A DNA stretch of 64,000 nt from Edaphobacter sp. Lineage in GTDB: Bacteria > Acidobacteriota > Terriglobia > Terriglobales > Acidobacteriaceae. The position numbers and the translations under genes are program-made. A model generated the notes under the pieces. The model ran no database searches and had not been told where the DNA came from. It saw only the letters and a program-made list of their open reading frames with translations. Positions 9,249-18,530 of this stretch are shown here, piece by piece (position 1 is the first letter of the stretch; each line of letters begins with the position of its first letter). Location: assembly GCA_025462755.1 (NCBI GenBank), contig JAOAPF010000317.1:1-64000 (forward strand), in the 5' to 3' direction.

Positions 9249-10124
9249 CTACCGCTTCGAATTGTTCGACGTGACCCCCTCGGTCGAATTGCTACCGCGC
9301 AGAGTGGCAAGCGCCGTTCGCAGCCGCAAGACTGCCGAGGAATGAATCTGCGAAACCCTTGACTCCACGACGCCCAACGTCAGCCCGATCTCTTTCATGG
9401 TCAGTTCTTCGTAGTAATAGAGCGTCAGCACCATCCGTTCCTTCTCCGGCAGCTCGTCGATAGCGTCGGCGAGACGCTGTTTCATCTCGCCCTTCAAGCA
9501 ACGAAAGAGCGGATCGTCCTCGGGCGAGCCCGGAATATACGCCAGCTCTTCATCACCCGAATCCTCCGACCGTTCCATGTGCAAACTGCCAATCTCAAGC
9601 CCCTTCAGGTCGCCCAGCAGCAGCTGATACTCCGCGAGGGTCAACTCCATCTCCTTGGCAATCTCCTGCTCCGATGGCGCTCGACCCATCCGATGGGTTA
9701 CCGAACGTATCGCCTCCTCGACAGCCCGGCCCTTGCGCCGTAGTTCTCGTGGACTCCAGTCCAAAGTTCGCAACGAATCAAGAATCGCGCCGCGAATTCT
9801 GAACTGCGCGTAGCTCTTGAATTGCACTTTCTTCGTGTGGTCGAACTTTGAGAAGGCATCGATCAACCCGACGACGCCGGCCGAAACCAAATCGTCCAGC
9901 TCCACATGCTGCGGCAGCCGTTCATGGATTCTCCGTGCCAGAAAACGTACCGTCGGCAGGTGTTCCATCAGCACCAAATCCCGTTCCGTCGCGCTGCCAT
10001 CATCGATAGTTGCTGTCGCTTCCAGATCATTACCCGAAAATGGAGCGAACACCGCTGCCTTGGCCAACGCTGCGTCGTGCAATCCCTGCAAAATCTGTAC
10101 TGGAACCGAACTGTTTCTGCTCAT
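9249..10124 (-). CDS. fliA: Flagellar sigma factor FliA (sigma-28)
   Basis: An RNA polymerase sigma factor of the FliA/WhiG group, 291 residues from the chosen ATG. Region 2 is seen in LPTVRFLARRIHERLPQHVELDDLVSAGVVGLIDAFSKFD, followed by FKSYAQFRIRGAILDSLR. Region 3 and a region 4 helix-turn-helix (LTMKEIGLTLGVVESRVSQIHSSAVLRLR) complete it. ATG 10124 has GGGGAG six bases upstream and is preferred over TTG 10151. Candidate sigma-28 promoters occur before flgM and cheY in this window. FlgM, its expected anti-sigma factor, is encoded at 54.9 kb. Confidence 0.95.
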   Translation of the reverse strand: MSRNSSVPVQILQGLHDAALAKAAVFAPFSGNDLEATATIDDGSATERDLVLMEHLPTVRFLARRIHERLPQHVELDDLVSAGVVGLIDAFSKFDHTKKVQFKSYAQFRIRGAILDSLRTLDWSPRELRRKGRAVEEAIRSVTHRMGRAPSEQEIAKEMELTLAEYQLLLGDLKGLEIGSLHMERSEDSGDEELAYIPGSPEDDPLFRCLKGEMKQRLADAIDELPEKERMVLTLYYYEELTMKEIGLTLGVVESRVSQIHSSAVLRLRTALATLRGSNSTEGVTSNNSKR

Positions 10125-10182
10125 GACTTTCTCCCCTGTCCTCGTCTGCAATTACGTCCTCCTGTGTCGAATCGATACCGCT

Positions 10183-12306
10183 TCAGCCCACCGTTCCCAT
10201 ACTCCGTACCCGAATCTCTGGAGGAATCTCCCCCGGCGCCAGGACCGTCACCTTCGGCAGAAACGGCTCCAGCCAGCGCCGCACGTGATAACGGGCCGGA
10301 CTCGGACACAGAAGCACGGGCAGTGCCGAGGTGGATGCTCCTCCGGTTAGGCGTTTCACAGATTCCACCAACCGCTTCAAAAAGTCAGACGGCATACCCG
10401 CGGACCGACCTCCATCCCCCAGCAACAGCCCCGCACCCTGCGGATCGAACGTGTGCAGCAACTGGTTCTCGAGCGTCTGATCCAGCACAAGCACACGCAG
10501 CCCGCCGTCGCCGTCAAGCAGCGGATGAACCAACCCTCGTCCCAACGACTGCCGCACATTCTCCACCAGGTGCACGACGTTCTTCGACTGCTGTGCCGCC
10601 TCCACCAGGATCTCTAGAATCGCTCCCAAGTCACGAATGGAAACCTGTTCTCGCAGCAACTGCTGCAGCACACGCTGCACCTCGCCAAGGGTCATCAGCT
10701 TCGGCACCAACTCCTCTACAAGCTTCGGGTGCGACTCATTCATGCTGTCCAGCAGACGCTTCACCTCCTGCCTCCCCAGCAGTTCATGCGCATGTCTGCG
10801 GATCAGCTCACCAAGATGCGTTCCAATCACCGTTGTCTGATCCACCACCGAGTAACCCGTCGCCAACGCCTGCTCCTCCAGGCCCGGCTGAATCCACCGC
10901 GCCTGCACGCCAAAAGCCGGTTCTGTCGTCTCCACGCCAGGCAGCACCCGGGCCTTCGGATCCGCGTTCACCGCCAGCAGACAGTTCTGTTCCGTCTGCC
11001 AGCGCGCAATCTCAACTCCACGCAAACTCACCACGTACTCCCGAGGCTTGAGTCGCAAATTGTCCGTAATATGAACCGGCGGAACGATGAACCCAAGCTC
11101 CGTCGCGAGGTGCCGCCGCAGTGCGCGAACTCGGTTGAGCATCTGCCCGCCCTGCTTCTCATCCACCATCGGAATCAGCTGAAATCCGATCTCCAGCGTC
11201 AACTCATCCATCTTCAGCAGCGAAGCAAGATTCTCGCCCTTAGCCACATCAGCTGCCTTAGCCTTATCGCCGGTCGCGACCGCGCCTGCAGACTCCTCCG
11301 CCAATGCCAGGGAGGCATCCTTTGCCGCAGGCAGCCTACGCGCAATCAACCCCACGCCAACCGCCATCAGGACGAACGACAGCTTCGGCAATCCCGGAAT
11401 CAGAGCCAGCCCCAGCAGCACACCGCATGCAATCCAAAGCGTATTGCGCCCCCGCAGCAGCTGGGTTCCGAGTTCGTCGTCCAGCGACCCTGCAGAGGAA
11501 GCACGCGTCAACACCATGCCACCGGCGATAGAAACCAGCAGGCTTGGGATCATCGTCACTAGGCCATCGCCAACCGTCAAAATTGTATAGGTCTTCACCG
11601 CCGTGGCTAGATCCGTGCCATGCTGCAGCACGCCGATCAACAACCCCGCCACAATATTGATCGCGGTGATCAGAATTGTAGCCAGCGAGTCCCTCTGATT
11701 GAACTTCGCCGCGCCATCCATCGCGCCATAGAACTCCGCCTCGCGTGCAATCGCCTGCCGCCGTTTCCGCGCACCCTGCTCATCGATCAAGCCAGCGTTC
11801 ATGTCCGCATCGATGGCCATCTGCTTACCCGGCAGCGCATCGAGCGTAAATCTCGCCGTCACCTCAGCCGTCCTCACTGCGCCGTGGCTGACCACCAGAA
11901 ACTGAATTGCTATCAGCGCGAGAAAAAGCACCAGGCCCACGACATAGTTCCCACCTACGACAAACTGCCCGAAAGCCTCGATCACCGAACCTGCCGCGTG
12001 CGTCCCCTCCTGCCCATGCAGCAGAATCATCCGGCTCGAAGCCAGATTCAGCGACAACCGGAACAGTGTCAGCAAAAGCAGCAGCGTCGGAAACACCGAA
12101 AAATCCACCGCCCGCCGCACCTGCACCGCGGTCAAAAACACGATCACCGAAGCCGTAATTGAAGCGGCCAACAAAATATCCAGCACCATACTCGGCACCG
12201 GAATAATCATGACGAACACCATGCTGATTGCAGCCACAGGAAGCAGCAACGTCTGCAACTTCGCCACCTGAAAACCATCACTTTTCTTCATCACCATCTC
12301 ACTCAC
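10183..12306 (-). CDS. flhA: Flagellar export gate protein FlhA
   Basis: The inner-membrane core of the flagellar type III export gate, 707 residues. The N-terminal half has about eight membrane segments and the conserved cytoplasmic loop (RFTLDALPGKQMAIDADMNAGLIDEQGARKRRQ). The C-terminal half is the soluble ring-forming domain (PPVHITDNLRLKPREYVVSLRGVEIA). The GTG at 12306 overlaps the flhB stop; ATG 12297 or 12291 could be used instead. Its place after flhB and before fliA is common in bacteria. Confidence 0.96.
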   Translation of the reverse strand: MSEMVMKKSDGFQVAKLQTLLLPVAAISMVFVMIIPVPSMVLDILLAASITASVIVFLTAVQVRRAVDFSVFPTLLLLLTLFRLSLNLASSRMILLHGQEGTHAAGSVIEAFGQFVVGGNYVVGLVLFLALIAIQFLVVSHGAVRTAEVTARFTLDALPGKQMAIDADMNAGLIDEQGARKRRQAIAREAEFYGAMDGAAKFNQRDSLATILITAINIVAGLLIGVLQHGTDLATAVKTYTILTVGDGLVTMIPSLLVSIAGGMVLTRASSAGSLDDELGTQLLRGRNTLWIACGVLLGLALIPGLPKLSFVLMAVGVGLIARRLPAAKDASLALAEESAGAVATGDKAKAADVAKGENLASLLKMDELTLEIGFQLIPMVDEKQGGQMLNRVRALRRHLATELGFIVPPVHITDNLRLKPREYVVSLRGVEIARWQTEQNCLLAVNADPKARVLPGVETTEPAFGVQARWIQPGLEEQALATGYSVVDQTTVIGTHLGELIRRHAHELLGRQEVKRLLDSMNESHPKLVEELVPKLMTLGEVQRVLQQLLREQVSIRDLGAILEILVEAAQQSKNVVHLVENVRQSLGRGLVHPLLDGDGGLRVLVLDQTLENQLLHTFDPQGAGLLLGDGGRSAGMPSDFLKRLVESVKRLTGGASTSALPVLLCPSPARYHVRRWLEPFLPKVTVLAPGEIPPEIRVRSMGTVG

Positions 12307-13484
12307 ATCCCACCCCCAAAGCCACGCATCGCAACCATCTCCATCGTTCCGGCATTTCCTCTCGCATCAGCGCGCCCAGCGTCTTGCTGTTCTCTCTCTT
12401 TCGCGTGGCGGTCTCGACGCACGCGTTCCTCGACCTTCTGTCGGTACAAATAGGCCAGAATGCCAGCCACGGCTGCGTACAGCTCGAACGGAATCGATTG
12501 GCCCGGCTCGACCATCTTGTATAAACTCCGCGCCAGTGGAGGATTCTCGATGATCGGAATCCCCGCCCACCGTGCCTCTTCGCGAATCTCCGCGGCAAGC
12601 AGATCTCTCCCCTTCGCCAACACCGTTGGTGCCGACATCGTCTCGAAGCTGAATTCAAGAGCCACCGCATAGTGGGTCGGGTTGGTAATCACCACACTCG
12701 CCCGCGACATGTCCGCCTTCACCTTGCGCTTGCGCATCGCGCGCTGAATCTGCCGCACCTTCGCCTTGATCTGCGGATTTCCCATCGCATCCCGTATCTC
12801 TTCCCGCATCTCCTGCTTGCTCATCTTCAGCCGCTGGTTCCAACTCCTCCACTCGATCGCATAGTCCAGACCGGACCACGCCAGCGTCACCCAGGCCGCA
12901 TCGACCGCGAGCCCATACGCGGTCGAAAACGTCGCCGGCAATCGGACCAGGCTCATCACCGGCATCGGAATCATCAACGCCTTCGACGCCCCCCATCCCA
13001 GCACCACCATCACGGCCGCCGGCACCAACGACTTAGCCACTCGCGTAGCCGATCGCAAACTGAACAAATTCCCCAGGTTCGTCACTGGGTTCAACTTCGC
13101 AAATTTCAACTCCATCGCCCCGGGATTGATCTGCACACCACCGCTCTGTGCCACTCCCGAGAGCAGCGCCCCAACAAAACTTGCCGCTAATACCAATCCC
13201 ACGGGCAACAGCGCTGGTAAAAGCAACTGCCACACCGCCACAAGTAAAAGCTGTTCCCCGCCCTGTCTATCCACACCGTTCAGTCCCACGACTGCCGAGC
13301 GCAGGCTTCCGGCATACACTCTGCCCCAACTCGAAACAAATCCATTCGACAACGCCCCCAACACCATCACGCCGCCCAGCATCGCCATCGCGGACAGGAG
13401 TTCACGGCTGTGAACACTGTCGCCTCGCTCGCGCGCCTTCTTCTTTCTTAGCGGAGTAGCCTGTTCTGTTCCCTTATCGGCCAT
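12303..13484 (-). CDS. flhB: Flagellar export switch protein FlhB
   Basis: An inner-membrane protein that switches export specificity from rod/hook to filament substrates. It has four membrane segments, then a cytoplasmic domain carrying the autocleavage motif NPTH (VVITNPTHYAVALEFS). ATG 13484 (MADKGTEQATPLRKKKARERG, the family-typical start, with GGAGG ten bases upstream) is preferred over the ORF-track start at 13517; this gives 393 residues. The C-terminal tail is longer and more basic than usual. Confidence 0.95.
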   Translation of the reverse strand: MADKGTEQATPLRKKKARERGDSVHSRELLSAMAMLGGVMVLGALSNGFVSSWGRVYAGSLRSAVVGLNGVDRQGGEQLLLVAVWQLLLPALLPVGLVLAASFVGALLSGVAQSGGVQINPGAMELKFAKLNPVTNLGNLFSLRSATRVAKSLVPAAVMVVLGWGASKALMIPMPVMSLVRLPATFSTAYGLAVDAAWVTLAWSGLDYAIEWRSWNQRLKMSKQEMREEIRDAMGNPQIKAKVRQIQRAMRKRKVKADMSRASVVITNPTHYAVALEFSFETMSAPTVLAKGRDLLAAEIREEARWAGIPIIENPPLARSLYKMVEPGQSIPFELYAAVAGILAYLYRQKVEERVRRDRHAKEREQQDAGRADARGNAGTMEMVAMRGFGGGM

Positions 13485-13613
13485 TATGTCCAGCCTCCGC
13501 GTGAACCCAGCCAGCAAGGAGAGATTCGTCAGCCCACGTCATACGTAACCCGCCATCCAATCGCAAGACCCACACGATCCGCAGTGCTCTCCTCTTTGTC
13601 TCCGTGACAACTC

Positions 13614-14396
13614 TCATGCACGCACCAGCATCTTCGCCGCAGCGTCCAGCAACGCCGTAAAGTGACGTTCAATCCACCCCGGCCACACCGCCAGGCTTCC
13701 AATCAGGACTGCATAGGACACCATCGTCTTCAGCGGTATGCTCACCACCATCGCAGGCAGCTGCGGCGACAACCGCGCCACCAACGCGATCGTTACCTCA
13801 ACAGCCAGCGCCGCAGCCATCACAGGGGCCGCCAACTGCAGCCCCGCCAGAAAAATTCCACTCGCCATCATCGTCAGCGCAACACCGGTCTTTGCCTGCA
13901 TCACAGCCTGACCCACCGGAACCGCAGAAAAGCTTCGCACTACAGCCGCCAGCACGGTCCGGTCCAGTCCAGATCCGATAATCACTAGCACGCCCAGCCA
14001 GCCCAGCATCTGCCCCAGTACTGCCGTCTCGATCATCGAATTTGGGTCCAGCAGATTCACCAGCGAAAAACTGAACTGCAGGCCCAGCAGCGTCCCCGCA
14101 AACGTCAGTGCCTCGTTCAACAGCGTCAGAGAAAGTCCGAAGACGAGTCCCACGCCAAGCTCTCCCAGGACGGCCCGCGTATCGAGCACCGCCCGCGCCC
14201 CTGGCACCGTTGCGACCGCCGGAGCCAGCAGAATCGTCATCGCGAAGACAAATCCAACCTTGATCCGCGGAGCAATCGCCGGCGAAGAGAAGACCGGACA
14301 AAACACCATCAGTCCGCTCAGCCGCACCATCACCAGCAATGCTGCCGTTAGATACTGCGGCCAGTCTTCGATCAATCCGCTCAGTTCCCGATTCAT
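13614..14396 (-). CDS. fliR: Flagellar export protein FliR
   Basis: A 260-residue polytopic protein of the export gate, which assembles with FliP and FliQ into the substrate channel. It shows the family pattern of six or so hydrophobic segments with MVRLSGLMVFCPVFSSPAIAPRIKVGFVFAMTILLAP near the N-terminus and GLQFSFSLVNLLDPNS in the middle. Six bases separate it from fliQ. A 129-base gap to flhB follows. Confidence 0.94.
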   Translation of the reverse strand: MNRELSGLIEDWPQYLTAALLVMVRLSGLMVFCPVFSSPAIAPRIKVGFVFAMTILLAPAVATVPGARAVLDTRAVLGELGVGLVFGLSLTLLNEALTFAGTLLGLQFSFSLVNLLDPNSMIETAVLGQMLGWLGVLVIIGSGLDRTVLAAVVRSFSAVPVGQAVMQAKTGVALTMMASGIFLAGLQLAAPVMAAALAVEVTIALVARLSPQLPAMVVSIPLKTMVSYAVLIGSLAVWPGWIERHFTALLDAAAKMLVRA

Positions 14397-14402
14397 GCCG
14401 TC

Positions 14403-14672
14403 CTATCCCAGGTACTTGTGAAAGCCGGTAAACAAATGCACCGTGAAACTCACCAAACGGTGCACCATCCAGGGCAGTACCGCCACGGTGACGACGAACA
14501 CCACCACCAGCCTCGGCACCGCCGTCAACGTCTGCTCTTGCACACTGGTCAGCGTCTGTAGCAGGCTCACTGCAAGGCTTACCAGGGCCGCCGTCACCAG
14601 CAGCGGAGCGCTCAGCATCATGGCCTCAATCAACAGCCTGCGCATGATCTCCACCGTCTGGTCCGGTCCCAT
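14403..14672 (-). CDS. fliQ: Flagellar export protein FliQ
   Basis: A two-helix membrane protein of the export channel. ATG 14672 with GGAGG six bases upstream gives 89 residues, the normal length, and begins MGPDQTVEIMRRLLIEAMMLSAPLLVTAALVSLAVSLLQTLTSVQEQTLTAVPR, which contains the conserved Q-E-Q-T segment. The ORF-track start at 14699 would add nine residues without a better ribosome site. Confidence 0.95.
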   Translation of the reverse strand: MGPDQTVEIMRRLLIEAMMLSAPLLVTAALVSLAVSLLQTLTSVQEQTLTAVPRLVVVFVVTVAVLPWMVHRLVSFTVHLFTGFHKYLG

Positions 14673-14703
14673 CTCCTGCCTCCGCTCAACTAAATCCAAA
14701 GTG

Positions 14704-15621
14704 TTAGAAACTCTTAATTAACTGGTCCGCCAGAAGATTCCAGCCGTCGACCATCACAAACAAAAGAACCTTCAGAGGTGTCGAGATCACCACCGGAGGC
14801 AGCTGCATCATGCCGATCGAGGTCGTCACACTGGCCACAACTAGGTCCACCAGCAGAAACGGAAGAAACAACACCGCGCCAATCTGGAACCCAGCCTTCA
14901 ACTCGCTCAGGATGTAGGCCGGCACCACCACCTGAATCGGCAGGTCTTCCTTCCGATTCGGACGCACGGCCATCCCTGCCGATGCAAACACCGCCAGATC
15001 TTTCTCCCGGGCATATCGCAGCATGTACCGTTTTACGGGTGCCACACCGAGGTCCATAGCCTGCTCCCCGGTAATCGTTCCCGCGCTATAGGGAGCCACG
15101 GCGGTCCGCTCCACTTCCAATAGCACAGGCTGAATCAGAAACCACGTCATCATCAGCGCCAGCCCCATCAACACCTGATTCGATGGAGCGGTCTGTGTCC
15201 CCAACGCCTGGCGGAGAAAGTGAAACACCACCAGCAGACGCACCAGCGGAGTCATCGACAACAGGAGCGCCGGCAACAACGTCAACAGTGTCAGCCCCAC
15301 AACAATCGACCACGGCACGCTCTTGCTACCCGCAAGGTCTGACGCAATCGAATCGTTGATCTTGGCTCCGCTCGCATTCGCCGAAAGGCCTACATTTGCA
15401 ACCGAATTGTGCGCCTTCACACTGTTTTTTCTTGGATTGGAAGCCGCTCGACCATACTCGGACGGGGAGCCTAACATATGCCGGCTCAACCCAAATGACT
15501 TGGGCGCCGTCACTGTGGTCACGACCTGCGCTCCATGTGTCTGGGCGTCGGCGAAGGGCAAAGGCGCCATCAACCCAGCCACGACGCACACCAACGATCG
15601 CAATCTCAGCGCTATTGGCAT
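14704..15621 (-). CDS. fliP: Flagellar export protein FliP
   Basis: A core subunit of the export channel, 305 residues. It has a cleavable-type signal sequence (residues 1-26, ending FADAQ), then an extra 50-residue polar region, and the conserved body with LTLLPALLLSMTPLVRLLVVFHFLRQALGTQTAPSNQVLMGLALMMTWF and SELKAGFQIGAVLFLPFLLVDLVVASV. It is longer than the usual 240-260 residues because of the N-terminal linker. It overlaps fliO by ten bases. Confidence 0.96.
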   Translation of the reverse strand: MPIALRLRSLVCVVAGLMAPLPFADAQTHGAQVVTTVTAPKSFGLSRHMLGSPSEYGRAASNPRKNSVKAHNSVANVGLSANASGAKINDSIASDLAGSKSVPWSIVVGLTLLTLLPALLLSMTPLVRLLVVFHFLRQALGTQTAPSNQVLMGLALMMTWFLIQPVLLEVERTAVAPYSAGTITGEQAMDLGVAPVKRYMLRYAREKDLAVFASAGMAVRPNRKEDLPIQVVVPAYILSELKAGFQIGAVLFLPFLLVDLVVASVTTSIGMMQLPPVVISTPLKVLLFVMVDGWNLLADQLIKSF

Positions 15622-15953
15622 GTCTCATCCAGACCTTTCGCCACAAAATCCAGCGAGACCTCAGCCTTCAACCGCACAATCGTCTCGACGCTCTCCATGC
15701 CACCGCCCACCAAAAAGCTCTCTCCAGCACAAGTCACCAGCATCAGCTGCCTCTTCCCTCCAAGCGACAGCGTCTCCACAAGCCGCAATTGTTTTTGTTG
15801 CATCTCACGTTGGCCACGCCAGCCTCGCAGCAGTCCAAGCAAAAAGCCCGCAAATCCCTGCACCTCAGAACCTCCAGACGTCGCCACATCGCTCACGTTT
15901 CTCCGACCTGCGCCTTGCAAAACTCGCATTCCATCACCTCGATCCACAAGCAT
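15612..15953 (-). CDS. fliO: FliO-like flagellar assembly protein
   Basis: A short protein (113 residues) directly before fliP, the usual place of fliO. The C-terminal half has the FliO pattern: LRLVETLSLGGKRQLMLVTCAGESFLVGGGMESVETIVRLK. A short hydrophobic stretch (GFAGFLLGLLRG) precedes it and could be the membrane anchor. FliO helps assemble the FliP ring. An alternative ATG at 15929 has GAGG seven bases upstream and would give 105 residues. Assignment rests on position and the C-terminal pattern. Confidence 0.78.
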   Translation of the reverse strand: MLVDRGDGMRVLQGAGRRNVSDVATSGGSEVQGFAGFLLGLLRGWRGQREMQQKQLRLVETLSLGGKRQLMLVTCAGESFLVGGGMESVETIVRLKAEVSLDFVAKGLDETCQ

Positions 15954-16014
15954 TCCATCCCGTCCTGGTGACGGCTTTCATGCCACTCTCGTCTGCGTCA
16001 TCTGGTCGATTCCT

Positions 16015-16350
16015 TTACCCCAGCCGCGTCAATCGCAAAGCAACCGTCTGAGCCTGCACTTCGAACTCACTCCAGCCCAACTGCGTCTGACCAACCATCA
16101 CAGGCACGTCGTCAGTAGCCGGCGAGAGACTTTCAAAGACCTGCCCCTCTTTCAGCGCCAGTAAATCTCTTACCCTGAAGCGGAGTACAACACCTGTCCG
16201 CAGCGTCACACGCAACTGCGCCAACGTTTCCCAGTACGGATGCCCCTCGATCCGCATCATCCACGGCGTCTTCGGAACTGCCCGCATCAAATCCACATTC
16301 GCGGCCGTTGCAGCCTGTGCACTCCGCCTTGCCAGCTCTGTTCCTGTCAT
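16015..16350 (-). CDS. Second SpoA-domain (FliN-like) protein
   Basis: A 111-residue protein with one SpoA domain in its C-terminal two thirds: LRVTLRTGVVLRFRVRDLLALKEGQVFESLSPATDDVPVMVGQTQLGWSEFEVQAQTVALRLTRL. It is distinct from the FliN at 7.9 kb and sits between fliL and fliO. In organisms with two FliN-type subunits the extra one may share the C-ring with FliN, as FliY does, but the FliY CheC domain is absent here. The role is inferred from fold and location. Confidence 0.8.
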   Translation of the reverse strand: MTGTELARRSAQAATAANVDLMRAVPKTPWMMRIEGHPYWETLAQLRVTLRTGVVLRFRVRDLLALKEGQVFESLSPATDDVPVMVGQTQLGWSEFEVQAQTVALRLTRLG

Positions 16351-16395
16351 CGTCCTCTCCGTCTCTCACTTGCCCTTCAACGTCAGACCTGCGTG

Positions 16396-16989
16396 CTAGC
16401 GCTGTACCAGAAAGTCGGTAAAGAAAATCTCCTCCACTTTCAAATCAGCGTTACGCTCGGCCAGAGTTGCCTTCAGCTCAATCTTCAAATGTTCTTTTCC
16501 ATCCGGGGCCAGCAGACCATCCGCAGTCTGTCGTCCCAGCACAGTCAGCGCGGTGTCCCGCACCGCTGCGACACTATCCTCGGTGCCGTTGTCATCCTTG
16601 TTTTTTTCGCCGTTGACCTTTGCGCCCTTCTTGTCGACCACATCCGCTACCCGCAGAGTCAAGGCAACCCGTAGATAGGAACTGCCACCCGCATCAGCCA
16701 GGTTCACCAGGAGCGGCTCCAGCACCATAGCGTGTGTCGCACTCAAGGCAAAGACCTCTGGCTTTTGCGCTGCCCCACCTTGCACCGGCAATCGGCCTGT
16801 ATGGGCAAGGTAATAAACGCCGCCTCCGACACCCAGCGTCGCAATCACCACGCCAGCCACCACCGCAATCAGCAGCTGGACGACTGGAAACTTCGCCGCA
16901 ACGGGAACCGTGACAGGAGCAGGAGCGGAAGCAGGAGCAGGAGAGGGCGCAGGAGAAGCACCAGCCAGAACTGTAGGAGAGGTAGCCAT
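16396..16989 (-). CDS. fliL: Flagellar basal-body-associated protein FliL
   Basis: A single-pass inner-membrane protein near the stator ring, 197 residues from ATG 16989. A Pro/Ala-rich cytoplasmic head (about residues 8-32) precedes one membrane helix (VVQLLIAVVAGVVIATLGVGGGVYYL) and a periplasmic domain ending in VEEIFFTDFLVQR, the typical FliL C-terminus. The TTG at 16998 is a weaker alternative. There is no clear ribosome site, and a sigma-54-type promoter motif lies only 16 bases upstream, so the transcript may be nearly leaderless. Confidence 0.9.
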   Translation of the reverse strand: MATSPTVLAGASPAPSPAPASAPAPVTVPVAAKFPVVQLLIAVVAGVVIATLGVGGGVYYLAHTGRLPVQGGAAQKPEVFALSATHAMVLEPLLVNLADAGGSSYLRVALTLRVADVVDKKGAKVNGEKNKDDNGTEDSVAAVRDTALTVLGRQTADGLLAPDGKEHLKIELKATLAERNADLKVEEIFFTDFLVQR

Positions 16990-17004
16990 TATGGCCAAAC
17001 AAAG

Positions 17005-17020
17005 TGCAAGCCTCTGGCCA
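17005..17020 (-). promoter_or_regulatory. Putative sigma-54 promoter of fliL block
   Basis: Read on the minus strand the site is TGGCCAGAGGCTTGCA, matching the sigma-54 consensus TGGCACG-N4-TTGCA at TGGC and the whole TTGCA element, with the required GG-N10-GC spacing. It ends 16 bases before the fliL ATG, at the point where the array resumes after the only large gap inside it. Confidence 0.6.
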
Positions 17021-17123
17021 ACACGACAGGTCCGAACATTAGCGAATCTTCAGGATGGAAGAGCTGAAAGCCGTAGCCGCACCTACGTCCTTGGCTCCAC
17101 AAAAGCAACCGGGGCGGCCAGCC

Positions 17124-17152
17124 GGTGAGACCCATACTCTGGTCTCGCACCC
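17124..17152 (-). other. Hairpin between flgE and fliL
   Basis: On the minus strand GGTG-C-GAGACC pairs with GGTCTC-ACC around a seven-base loop, 32 bases after the flgE stop. No T-run follows. It could be a 3' stabiliser or weak terminator that separates the flgB-flgE part from the fliL part of the array. Confidence 0.4.
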
Positions 17153-17183
17153 GCTAAGCCGCCTCGGCCCCCTTCGATCTTCC

Positions 17184-18419
17184 CTACCGAACCATCGACA
17201 ACACATCCTGCGAGATCGTATCGAACGTCGTTATTGTCTTCGAGTTCGCCTCGAACGCCCGCTGCGCCACAATCAGATTAGAAAACTCTGTTGAGATGTT
17301 GACGTTCGACTGCTCGAGCGCCCCATCAACCACTGTACCTCGGCCGCCGGCGCTGGCCACACCTACAGTCGCAAGTCCAGAGGCAGCGGTCGTCATGAAA
17401 TTGTTACCGCCCGAAGCCGTCAACCCGGCTGTATTAGCCACCGTAGCCACTGCAAGCTGCCCGACCGTCAAAGTACGGCCATTGCTGAAATTCGCCGTGA
17501 TCACACCAGCGGAGTCAACAACAAAGCTCTGGTACACGCCGCTGGTAAACCCATCCTGGCTTTGCGCCGTATTGCTCGAAGCGGCGGCAAGCTGTGAGAT
17601 CGTAGGAGTTCCGCTGCTGTTATTCAGGTTCCAGTTGAAGCTAAGATCGCTCGCTCCATCGGCGAGCGTGGGAAACGTAATGTTATTCACACTCCCTGTT
17701 GGCGACACCAGGTTCCCCGACGTATCGAAGGTCAGCGTCCCGGTATTATTCGAAGGTACTCCAGTCGCATCGCCCGCTGGCAGCGCCACCGAATAGCTCC
17801 AGGTATTGGTTCCCGTTTTGGTGTAACTCACCGTCGCCTGGTGGCTTTGGCCCAACGAGTCGAAGATCGTCACCGGCGTCGAATACGGAGTGCCCGCGGT
17901 AGCATTCGAATTCAAGTTCGTAGTGATGGAGAAGTTCTGAGTAGCCTGAGCGCCTTCATTCAGGCCAACCGGTATCGTGATCGGTGACAGGCTGGAGTTC
18001 TGGTTCACCACGCCATTCACCGCGCCGTACCCCATCACCTGTTGCCCATCCTGCGTAATCAAACTGCCGCTCGAACTCAGCTGAAAGTTGCCCGCGCGTG
18101 TTAGCGACTGCACTCCGCCCTGCTGCACGACAAAGAAGCCATTGCCAGCCAACGCCATATCCGCCGAATTTGACGACGAATCCGGCAAAATAGTCCCCTC
18201 GGTAAAGTTAGTGCCTGTTCCCGAAACCTTGGTTCCTGCTCCTAGCTGAATCGCATCGCCTGATCCGGACTGTCCTATCTGCTGATAAAACAGAGTTTCA
18301 AACGAGGTCGTCTGGCCTTTGAATGCTGTCGTGTTGAGGTTCGCCAAATTGTTGCCGATTGTGTTCAGTGCGACTGAATTGGCCTGCAATCCAGACAACG
18401 CTATCGAAAAATTTCCCAT
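17184..18419 (-). CDS. flgE: Flagellar hook protein FlgE
   Basis: The hook subunit, 411 residues. It starts MGNFSIALSGLQANSVALNTIGNNLANLNTTAFKG, the conserved rod/hook N-terminal helix, and ends with FSNLIVAQRAFEANSKTITTFDTISQDVLSMVR. The middle carries the FlgE domain (GNGFFVVQQGGVQSLTRAGNF). Length is typical. The start is supported by GGAGAGA close upstream. It follows flgD with a 112-base gap. Confidence 0.96.
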   Translation of the reverse strand: MGNFSIALSGLQANSVALNTIGNNLANLNTTAFKGQTTSFETLFYQQIGQSGSGDAIQLGAGTKVSGTGTNFTEGTILPDSSSNSADMALAGNGFFVVQQGGVQSLTRAGNFQLSSSGSLITQDGQQVMGYGAVNGVVNQNSSLSPITIPVGLNEGAQATQNFSITTNLNSNATAGTPYSTPVTIFDSLGQSHQATVSYTKTGTNTWSYSVALPAGDATGVPSNNTGTLTFDTSGNLVSPTGSVNNITFPTLADGASDLSFNWNLNNSSGTPTISQLAAASSNTAQSQDGFTSGVYQSFVVDSAGVITANFSNGRTLTVGQLAVATVANTAGLTASGGNNFMTTAASGLATVGVASAGGRGTVVDGALEQSNVNISTEFSNLIVAQRAFEANSKTITTFDTISQDVLSMVR

Positions 18420-18530
18420 CGTCTCTCTCCTTGGTCTTCCTGGTTACGGTTCTGTTTGTTGTTGCGCGTTTGGTCGCGCAAATCCAACTCAGTCAGTTCT
18501 CTGAGCCGCGGATCACCGCTGCAAATCCGT

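Noticed and set aside
13498-13513. TGGCTGGGTTCACGCG before flhB as a sigma-54 site
   Set aside because: Spacing fits but the -12 element is ACGC instead of TTGC, and the ribosome site GGAGG would lie upstream of the predicted transcript start.
16990-17183. Hairpin-rich fliL leader as a cyclic di-GMP riboswitch
   Set aside because: The GEMM landmarks (GGCAAACC, GACGCAAAGC, GGTTRCCG) are not present in order on either strand.
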